Shown here in pieces: positions 1 through 3,908 of a stretch of DNA of 6,465 nucleotides (position 1 is its first letter; each line of letters opens with the position of its first letter). Source of the DNA: Hyphomicrobiales bacterium (GTDB taxonomy: Bacteria; Pseudomonadota; Alphaproteobacteria; Rhizobiales; OSC116); NCBI GenBank assembly GCA_013214985.1, contig JABSRY010000146.1:1-6465 (forward strand), in the 5' to 3' direction. The notes beneath the pieces were generated by a model. It saw only the letters and a program-made list of their open reading frames with translations, did not search any database and was not told the origin of the DNA. A program made the translations under genes and the position numbers.

Positions 1-243
1 ATCATAATCAATAGAGAATCTATTTAAATCAAAACGTCAACACAATATTCGGAGTTTCAAAGACTCAGAGTATAATACTCTTTGGCTACCTAAAATCAAG
101 TTTTAGGCAATAAAATTTGCGATTTACTGAGCAATTTTCAATTTTTTGTATGCAAAATATCAATACTAAAGGTTAATATTTGTTAATGAAAACGCCGTGG
201 GTGTTCGGGGTGTAATCACCAACATGAATTATTTGATAAAATC
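1..243. other. AT-rich intergenic stretch with two small palindromes
   Basis: No convincing complete gene is seen before the GTG at 244. Two perfect short inverted repeats lie close together: 67-73 with 75-81 (AGAGTAT / ATACTCT, 1-nt centre) and 89-95 with 101-107 (CCTAAAA / TTTTAGG, 5-nt loop). Neither is followed by a T tract, so they are not clear terminators. From 190 onward the reading frame of the next gene is already open and looks coding. Confidence 0.4.
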
Positions 244-750
244 GTGTCTAAGGGCATCAAACGAATGGATAAGCAGTTTGCGGCCATTAAAACACAGGTG
301 CAATTTAAGGAAGCGAACCCAGAGTTTGATTATATTTATAAGACTGCTGAGGCGCAGATCAAGGTTACTAATGAAAGTGGCCGTGTGGTTGAATTTAACG
401 TTACCGAAACCAAAAAGGAAAATACTATGTCCCAAGTTGAGATCAATTATGTTGAAAAAATGACCAGTGAAACGAGGGCACAGAATGAACAAAGAGAAAA
501 ATCTAATTTGATTGAGCGTACCCAATGTTTTGCCGATGGAAAAGATATAGCAGTTGAAATGATTAAATCAGGCTGGGCTATCGCTTATCGTCCATATCAT
601 AAGGTTCAAGAGCCGATGTATTTAAAATACGAGGATGAAGCCCGTTCACAAAATAAAGGCGTTTGGGGTTCAGGGTTTCAGTGGCCGCACACTTATAGAA
701 AATTTGGGAATAAGCATGTTAATACTGCCCCAATTAAAACCCCTTATTAA
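244..750 (+). CDS. Thermonuclease (SNase)-like protein, N-terminal half of the domain missing
   Basis: 168 residues from a GTG start. Residues about 91-153 match the C-terminal half of the staphylococcal-nuclease fold: the CFADGKDI strand, the helix EMIKSGWAIAYRPY, then YEDEARSQNKGVW and an aromatic-rich end (FQWPHTYRKF), a pattern common in alphaproteobacterial thermonuclease-family proteins. The N-terminal barrel strands that carry the catalytic Arg and Asp/Glu residues of the family are not recognisable; the first ~85 residues are charged and unlike SNase. It is therefore probably catalytically inactive or a remnant. The frame is open upstream to 190 and reads plausible coding sequence with a CSGC pair, but no start codon is found there except by a 1-nt frame change from the ATG at 186. 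No good Shine-Dalgarno precedes 244. No signal peptide or membrane segment is seen. Family call fairly secure; start and function uncertain. Confidence 0.6.
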   Translation: MSKGIKRMDKQFAAIKTQVQFKEANPEFDYIYKTAEAQIKVTNESGRVVEFNVTETKKENTMSQVEINYVEKMTSETRAQNEQREKSNLIERTQCFADGKDIAVEMIKSGWAIAYRPYHKVQEPMYLKYEDEARSQNKGVWGSGFQWPHTYRKFGNKHVNTAPIKTPY

Positions 751-850
751 CTTTTTACTAACTATAGTAATAAGATTGCCAGAATCAATTTAGTTTTATA
801 TTCTGGAAGTTAAATTCTAATCAATGAGTAAGGAAACTCAAAACGCAGAC

Positions 851-887
851 AAAGAAAAACCCGCAGGATGCGAGGCAAACATACGGG
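851..887 (-). terminator. Intrinsic terminator of the antisense RNA
   Basis: On the minus strand a 6-bp stem (887-882 with 865-860, including one G-U pair) with a 16-nt loop is followed by a run TTTTTCTTT. The same hairpin read on the plus strand lacks a T tract, so the signal is directional and fits the antisense transcript. Confidence 0.6.
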
Positions 888-916
888 GGATTCAAATCTA
901 AATTATTTTGTTGTAA
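851..916 (-). ncRNA. Predicted counter-transcribed antisense RNA controlling repC
   Basis: On the minus strand a near-perfect sigma70-type promoter (TTGACA, 17-nt spacer, TATAAA) would start transcription near 915-916. About 30-55 nt downstream lies a hairpin with arms CCCGTA (887-882) and TGCGGG (865-860, one G-U pair), followed at once by TTTTTCTTT (859-851), a classic intrinsic terminator. The product would be about 65 nt and fully complementary to the repC leader. Known ctRNAs of repABC plasmids sit in the equivalent place, have similar length and end in a similar hairpin; they repress repC by promoting premature termination or translational block. Existence as a transcript is inferred. 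Confidence 0.68.
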
Positions 917-921
917 CTTAA

Positions 922-950
922 TTTATATTGAATCTTTCCAACATTGTCAA
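922..950 (-). promoter_or_regulatory. Strong minus-strand promoter of the antisense RNA
   Basis: The -35 box TTGACA is the complement of 945-950 and the -10 box TATAAA is the complement of 922-927. The spacer 928-944 is exactly 17 nt. This is the best promoter match in the replication region and points away from repC. Confidence 0.7.
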
Positions 951-984
951 ACTTTTTTCGCATTTTGCGACACGTATTTTCTTT

Positions 985-1008
985 GCCTTATGAAAGGTGG
1001 ATAAAATG
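985..1008 (+). promoter_or_regulatory. repC ribosome binding site, possibly sequestered, with overlapping 4-codon minicistron
   Basis: AAAGGTGG at 993-1000 is a good Shine-Dalgarno 5 nt before the ATG at 1006, which selects that start over the in-frame GTG at 997. GCCTT (985-989) can pair with AAGGT (994-998), hiding the site. An ATG at 990 opens a four-codon frame (MKGG) whose stop at 1002-1004 ends one base before the repC start. Regulation through this hairpin is inferred. Confidence 0.45.
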
Positions 1009-1431
1009 GCCGTAAAAACAGGCATCAGAAAACAATCAGAAGAGCTGAGGGCGGCTAGTATAGTCGCGGAAAGTTTCGAAGGACTCAATGAAGGGCTAGA
1101 ATTTATGTCGCTTCTGAATATGGTAAAGCGTGTTAAAACCGCTTTAGGATTAAATGGAACGGATATTAATGTATTGGAAGTTCTGTTTCTTCATTCTCAA
1201 AAACAAGATTGGCTTAATGGGTCTAGACCTATTGTATGGCCTTCAAATGATTTATTGGCCGAACGCACAGGACGCAGCATAGATACGGTTAAACGTTCTT
1301 TAAGTAGGCTTATAAAGAAAGTCATCATATCCCCGAAGGATAGCGCCAATGGCAAACGCTTTGGACATCGATATGGCCTAACTGGACCGAAGCTGCATAT
1401 ATGGACATCTTCAAACAAAACGGGAACATAA
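1006..1431 (+). pseudogene. repC: RepC-type plasmid replication initiator, N-terminal fragment
   Basis: The frame encodes 141 residues; RepC initiators are usually about 400. Residues about 35-122 match the RepC N-terminal winged-helix region: the ALGLNGTDINVLEVLF helix, PIVWPSNDLLAERTGRSIDTV (residues 75-95, helix-turn-helix) and the wing PKDSANGKRFGHR (110-122). RepC normally binds the plasmid origin, which in this family lies inside repC itself, and starts replication. Homology stops at residue 122-123, precisely at the left arm of the 25-bp inverted repeat; residues 124-141 (ending HIWTSSNKTGT) come from the following segment. The C-terminal domain and any origin inside it are gone, so this copy should not initiate replication, though a truncated DNA-binding protein could still be made. 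Start at 1006 is chosen on its Shine-Dalgarno; GTG at 997 is the alternative. The upstream antisense RNA module supports the identity. Confidence 0.75.
1374..1398 (+). repeat. Left arm of the 25-bp inverted repeat
   Basis: Perfect reverse complement of 1631-1655. In the repC frame it encodes the foreign tail from residue 124 on. Confidence 0.9.
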
Positions 1432-1453
1432 ATACTTATAATTGTATATATTC

Positions 1454-1502
1454 CTAATAACTTTAAAATATCAACTATAGATTGTAATTTTGCAGTTATT
1501 AG
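1454..1502. repeat. 9-bp inverted repeat inside the segment
   Basis: CTAATAACT (1454-1462) and AGTTATTAG (1494-1502) are perfect reverse complements separated by 31 nt. The AT-rich composition makes chance plausible; it is listed because it is nested with two other palindromes. Confidence 0.4.
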
Positions 1503-1582
1503 TAAAACGAACTCTTTACTTTTTACCAGTTTAATTGATCTAAAATTATGGCGAATTTATCAACGTTTTCTAAGACATATGC

Positions 1583-1624
1583 CCACAACTCTTAACAAAA
1601 AGCATGTTTTGTTAAGAGTTGTGG
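1583..1624. repeat. Perfect 18-bp hairpin with 6-nt loop
   Basis: Arm 1583-1600 (CCACAACTCTTAACAAAA) and arm 1607-1624 are exact complements around the loop AGCATG. It ends 6 nt before the right 25-bp arm. There is no T tract on either side, so it is not a standard intrinsic terminator. The layout (long symmetric arms, 6-nt centre) also resembles the core of a tyrosine-recombinase site or the hairpin end of a single-strand transposon, but no recombinase is encoded nearby. Confidence 0.75.
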
Positions 1625-1630
1625 AATTAA

Positions 1631-1655
1631 ATGCAGCTTCGGTCCAGTTAGGCCA
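1631..1655 (-). repeat. Right arm of the 25-bp inverted repeat
   Basis: Perfect reverse complement of 1374-1398. Pairing continues for two bases after one mismatch at 1399/1630. The RibD_C-like coding match begins immediately after it. Confidence 0.9.
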
Positions 1656-1805
1656 ATTGATAAGCTTCGTATAAAACGGGCTCCAATTTTACTGGGTAAT
1701 GGAGTAAAATTATTTGAAGGTTGTAATTCACCAATAAATGCCAAAATTTTGGAAACCAAAGTTCATAATAACGGCATTATTTATCAAGAATTTCAAATCT
1801 TTTAA
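1656..1805 (+). pseudogene. C-terminal fragment of a RibD_C / dihydrofolate-reductase-family protein
   Basis: Reading from 1656, 49 residues lead to the TAA at 1803-1805. They begin IDKLRIKRAPILLGNGVKLFE, matching the conserved late motif of the RibD C-terminal / YwjB-type reductase family (consensus: acidic-E-L-R, APVLLG-G-x-x-LFE), and end with the usual final strand (GIIYQEFQIF). Family proteins are around 180-200 residues, so three quarters of the gene is absent. No start codon or ribosome binding site is present; upstream in frame lies the 25-bp repeat arm. Members use NADPH to reduce pterin or related substrates, but this piece cannot fold into the active domain. It marks a rearrangement breakpoint. 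Confidence 0.6.
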
Positions 1806-1908
1806 GTAATGTATTGAGCTGAGGTTAACTAACTTCTGCTCTACTGGACTTGTCTGATAAAAATGGACACGACCTTCAAAGAGTATAACAATATTTTTGG
1901 AGGATATA

Positions 1909-2195
1909 ATGACCCGAAAGAGATTTACCAAAGAATTCCGTGATGAGGCGGTACAACTCGCTATAAATAGCGATATACCTAGCGTCAACTTGCCGAAGAT
2001 TTAGGTGTTGGCAAATCAACCCTGTTCAAATGGATAACTGATTACCGGCAGAAGCAAGGCTTATCCAATAGTGTTGCGGGGCCAGCTAATGAACTTAAAT
2101 TGGAATTGCTGAGACTTCGCAAAGAAAATAAAATACTGCGCGAGGAGCGTGAGATCCTAAAAAAAGCAACCGCCTTCTTCGCGAGCCAAAAGTAA
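1909..2195 (+). pseudogene. IS3-family transposase OrfA, frameshifted
   Basis: It starts at ATG 1909 after GGAGG (1899-1903). The first frame encodes MTRKRFTKEFRDEAVQLAINSD and soon runs to a TAG at 2002-2004. Homology resumes in the next frame from about 1983 (RQLAEDLGVGKSTLFKWITDYR), completing the helix-turn-helix, and continues through a leucine-zipper-like stretch (ELKLELLRLRKENKILREEREIL) to LKKATAFFASQK and a TAA at 2193-2195. A single small indel near 1979-1983 explains the break. OrfA binds the terminal repeats and, by frameshifting, fuses to OrfB to form the transposase. Confidence 0.8.
2159..2165 (+). promoter_or_regulatory. A7 slippery site for OrfA-OrfB frameshifting
   Basis: Seven A residues followed by GC sit in the OrfA frame just before its end. 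Moving back one base here enters the OrfB frame (SNRLLREPKVIRYRF), which lacks a good start codon of its own. IS3-family elements commonly use A6G/A7G runs for programmed -1 frameshifting to make OrfAB. Confidence 0.65.
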
Positions 2196-2581
2196 TACGT
2201 TACAGGTTCATCGAAGCGCAGAAGGCAGGCCAAGATATTGGACGGTTGTGTAAATTGCTAAAGGTATCCCGATCAGGATATTATTCATGGCGGACAAGGC
2301 CTATGAGTAAACACCAACAGCAGGATACTGTTTTACTTGCTTACATTCGCGCTGAGTTTGAAGCTAGTTATTATTCTTATGGCAGACCTCGAATGGTTGA
2401 GGAACTGCGTGAAAAGGGTTTTGATATTGGTCACACACGTGTAGGACGATTGATGCGTGACAACGGTTTAAAAGCTATTCGAACCCGTAAACGCAGATAT
2501 CAAAACAATAACAGAATAACCCATGGATGGCATGCAAAATTGACCGGCCATTGGCATTTGAATTTATACCACCCTAACTGA
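2165..2581 (+). pseudogene. IS3-family transposase OrfB, N-terminal fragment
   Basis: The frame is entered from OrfA by frameshift; the first ATG-like start is a GTG at 2246. It carries the OrfB N-terminal region: VIRYRFIEAQKAGQDIGRLC, VSRSGYYSWR, then YSYGRPRMVEELREKGFDIGHTRVGRLMRDNGLKA (HTH_21) and the basic RKRRYQ. In intact relatives the DDE integrase core follows. Here homology fades at about 2520 and residues from GWHAKLTG onward are translated IS21-end-like repeats, to a TGA at 2579-2581. No catalytic aspartates or glutamate are present, so it is non-functional. Confidence 0.8.
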
Positions 2582-2663
2582 TGAATAAGGTCAGCTGACA
2601 AGCGGCTCTCCGTATGTAAATGCACAGATTTTGACATAAACAGATGGATCAATTTTATACGCC
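2528..2663. repeat. Repeats resembling an IS21-family terminus
   Basis: Three related copies are seen: TGGCATGCAAAATTGACC (2528-2545), TGGCATTTGAATTTATACC (2552-2570) and TGGATCAATTTTATACGCC (2645-2663). On the other strand they read GGTCAATTTTGCATGCCA and similar, the style of the multiple transposase-binding repeats at IS21-family ends. The first two are 24 bp apart. No istA or istB remains. This is pattern recognition from memory, not a database match. The rest of 2582-2680 holds nothing else recognisable. Confidence 0.42.
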
Positions 2664-2680
2664 AATTATCCATCATTTGT

Positions 2681-2881
2681 GGCTCTGTTGCAAATGATGG
2701 GTTTTAAGGCGTTCCACTCAGCTTCTGCTACACTTGAGGGGATTGAGGTTGCACATATGATCCGCAAACAACAATTTGGAACCACTGGAAAAACCGCTTT
2801 CCAACAATTTGCTGCACTCGCGGAATAACTGTGCCTAACAAAAGAGCGACTCCGTTTGAATTAGGAGTTTGCGACAGAACC
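2681..2881 (+). mobile_element. Internally deleted IS6-family element (mini-IS6)
   Basis: The left end GGCTCTGTTGCAAA (2681-2694) and the inverted right end (TTTGCGACAGAACC, 2868-2881, which reads GGTTCTGTCGCAAA) match over 12 of 14 bases and have the sequence typical of IS6/IS26-type ends. A full element is about 800 bp; this one is 201 bp and joins the left end directly to the last codons of the transposase. Flanking octamers TCATTTGT (2673-2680) and ACATTAGT (2882-2889) agree at 6 of 8 positions, possibly a decayed 8-bp target duplication. With both ends intact it could be moved in trans by a related transposase. Confidence 0.78.
2697..2828 (+). pseudogene. IS6-family transposase, C-terminal fragment
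   Basis: 43 residues starting MGFKAFHSASATLEGIEV and continuing AHMIRKQQ, with the end QQFAALAE before the TAA at 2826-2828. The motif F-K/R-S-F/A-x-S-A-x-x-T-L-x-G-I-E-x-x-H-M-I-R-K is characteristic of the C-terminus of IS6-family DDE transposases. The catalytic part is deleted, with the break about 2-5 nt inside the left terminal repeat. The ATG is simply an internal Met; no translation signal is expected. Confidence 0.75.
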
Positions 2882-2884
2882 ACA

Positions 2885-3817
2885 TTAGTCGGTAGGTTCA
2901 GTTGTAAAGAGAGAATCTACTTTCTCTTCGATTCTCTGTGATACCATTTCTAAAAACTTATTTGAAACTAAAGATGAAATACTATTCGTCGGTATTAACA
3001 CATAATAATGAAACATCTGTTCTGGATAAAATGGCTTAATTACTACCTTACCTTTTTCTGCAAAATCCATCGCGATTATGGGTTCAGTTATTGTACAAAA
3101 GTTACCTTTAGAAACAATTTCACATGCTGATGCAGATAATTGAGTTTCAAGCTGTGTTTTACGGGCAACGCCGGCAGTGATAAATATAGCATCTATTTCC
3201 AAACGAGTATTATTATTTGTACCAAGTGATACAAATAATTCACTTTCAAAATCTTTTGGATAAAGACAATCTTTATTACAAAGTCGATGACCTAGTGGCA
3301 ACACCGCTACAAGTGGTGCACTAATCAATAGTTCTTTTCTTACTGCCGGGTGGTTAACATCTGGCGCAGCAAAACCTAGGTCAAACTGCCCTGAAGCAAT
3401 TTGTTGGTTAACGATATCAGAACTACGTGTTTGTAGTAGAATTGTAATTTCGGGGTTCGAAATTGCAAAATCCTCAATAACTTCTGGCAAAAACTTCAGA
3501 GCCAATGCCGGCATGCCAGCAATCATTAAATTACCACGTTTAAATTGTTTGATTTGTATTGCAGCATTTGCTATTTTTTGCAACCCAATGAATGATCGCT
3601 TTACTTCATCATATAATGTATATGCCTCTGCCGTTGGGTGCAATCTTCGCTTTTTCCTTACAAATAAGTCAAACCCAATTATGTATTCTAAATCTGTAAT
3701 GAGTCGACTTGCAGAAGGTTGGGTAATACCAATTTGATGTGCCGCGTCGGTTACTTTACCACTTTGCATTAAAGCGGCAAACATCTCTAATTGTCTATAT
3801 GTAATTTTTAGGTTCAT
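2885..3817 (-). CDS. LysR-family transcriptional regulator (OccR/NocR-like)
   Basis: 310 residues, a normal LysR length. The N-terminal winged helix is clear: YRQLEMFAALMQSGKVTDAA (7-26), recognition helix TQPSASRLITDLE (32-44), wing LFVRKKRRLHPTAEA (51-65), then the linker helix and an effector domain with GNLMIAGMPALALKFLP and later SASACEIVSKG. The sequence pattern, especially MPALA-x-x-FLP after the linker, resembles the opine regulators OccR and NocR. It is divergent from the oxidoreductase operon, the usual layout for a LysR protein that activates its neighbour in response to the substrate and represses itself. The start at 3817 is chosen because a strong promoter places its transcription start there; the upstream in-frame ATG at 3841 falls inside that promoter's spacer. 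The stop lies only 3 bp from the mini-IS6 right end, so the last residues may have been altered by that insertion. Inducer unknown. Confidence 0.85.
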   Translation of the reverse strand: MNLKITYRQLEMFAALMQSGKVTDAAHQIGITQPSASRLITDLEYIIGFDLFVRKKRRLHPTAEAYTLYDEVKRSFIGLQKIANAAIQIKQFKRGNLMIAGMPALALKFLPEVIEDFAISNPEITILLQTRSSDIVNQQIASGQFDLGFAAPDVNHPAVRKELLISAPLVAVLPLGHRLCNKDCLYPKDFESELFVSLGTNNNTRLEIDAIFITAGVARKTQLETQLSASACEIVSKGNFCTITEPIIAMDFAEKGKVVIKPFYPEQMFHYYVLIPTNSISSLVSNKFLEMVSQRIEEKVDSLFTTEPTD

Positions 3818-3852
3818 TAGATTATTATAGTATATAAGCATGAACTTGTAAA
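3817..3852 (-). promoter_or_regulatory. Promoter of the LysR gene, predicting a leaderless mRNA
   Basis: On the minus strand TTTACA (3852-3847), a 17-nt spacer and TATAAT (3829-3824) form a near-consensus promoter. Six bases after the -10 comes the A of the ATG at 3817, so transcription should start at or next to the start codon. No Shine-Dalgarno precedes 3817 or 3841. A 6-bp inverted repeat, GTTCAT (3812-3817) with ATGAAC (3840-3845), overlaps it. Confidence 0.65.
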
Positions 3853-3862
3853 TATTATGAAT

Positions 3863-3891
3863 TTTACTTATTGCCTGAATGAAAATAAATT
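3863..3891 (+). promoter_or_regulatory. Possible operon promoter
   Basis: TTTACT (3863-3868), 17-nt spacer and TAAATT (3886-3891) lie just upstream of the operon's ribosome binding site. Each box matches the consensus at only four of six positions, as expected for a promoter that needs a LysR activator. The AT-rich sequence makes this a weak call. The activator would be expected to bind between here and the LysR promoter. Confidence 0.3.
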
Positions 3892-3908
3892 ATCGCTTAG
3901 GAGGTTTT

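Larger units (their letters stand above)
751..1005. promoter_or_regulatory. repC leader / untranslated control region
   Basis: This 255-bp gap before repC contains no gene but is rich in control signals. It holds a weak 7-bp inverted repeat (779-785 with 800-806), a predicted antisense RNA on the minus strand (about 851-916), a small hairpin TCGCA-TTT-TGCGA (958-970), and a hairpin that would cover the repC ribosome binding site. In repABC plasmids the repB-repC gap has the same arrangement, with a small counter-transcribed RNA that limits repC expression. Here the upstream neighbour is not repB. Confidence 0.6.
1374..1655. mobile_element. 282-bp non-coding segment with perfect 25-bp inverted arms (MITE-like or rearrangement scar)
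   Basis: Arms at 1374-1398 (starting TGGCCTAACTGG) and 1631-1655 (ending CCAGTTAGGCCA) are exact reverse complements over 25 bp. RepC homology ends at the left arm and a RibD_C-type coding fragment starts at the right arm, so the segment sits exactly between two gene fragments. The interior is AT-rich with no gene apart from the repC frame's run-out to 1431, and has two further inverted repeats. The arms do not match terminal repeats I recognise, and no clear target duplication flanks the outer ends. It could be a miniature transposable element, or the product of a rearrangement that copied a piece of the right-hand gene in inverted orientation. Confidence 0.5.
1850..2527 (+). mobile_element. 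IS3-family insertion sequence, degenerate and 3'-truncated
   Basis: The two consecutive overlapping frames, OrfA (helix-turn-helix plus leucine zipper) and OrfB (HTH_21 region), with an A7 slippery run between them, identify an IS3-family element. The left end could not be fixed and lies somewhere in about 1806-1870; no right terminal repeat is found because the element is cut before the DDE catalytic domain, with IS21-end-like sequence beginning at about 2528. The OrfA frameshift and the missing integrase core make it immobile by its own enzyme. Confidence 0.75.

Noticed and set aside
197..463. Plus-strand 88-codon frame overlapping the SNase-like gene
   Set aside because: Its product is rich in Arg/Lys/Leu with no family resemblance and lies inside the better-supported SNase-like frame.
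1197..1418. Minus-strand 73-codon frame inside repC
   Set aside because: It is antisense to conserved RepC codons, with no own motifs or ribosome binding site. Only its first residues (EDVHI) were noted as faintly RibD_C-like.
1728..1988. Minus-strand 86-codon frame across the RibD_C fragment and OrfA start
   Set aside because: It spans two unrelated fragments on the other strand and has no recognisable product.
2042..2233. Minus-strand 63-codon frame opposite OrfA
   Set aside because: Shadow of the leucine-zipper coding region of OrfA; no independent support.
3818..3841. Longer LysR protein starting at the ATG at 3841
   Set aside because: This start lies between the -35 and -10 boxes of the best promoter and lacks a Shine-Dalgarno; LysR proteins usually begin a few residues before the RQLEMF motif, as from 3817.
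3879..3908. DAO protein starting at the ATG at 3879
   Set aside because: AGGAGG sits directly before the ATG at 3909, and the extra 10 residues would encode the ribosome binding site itself.
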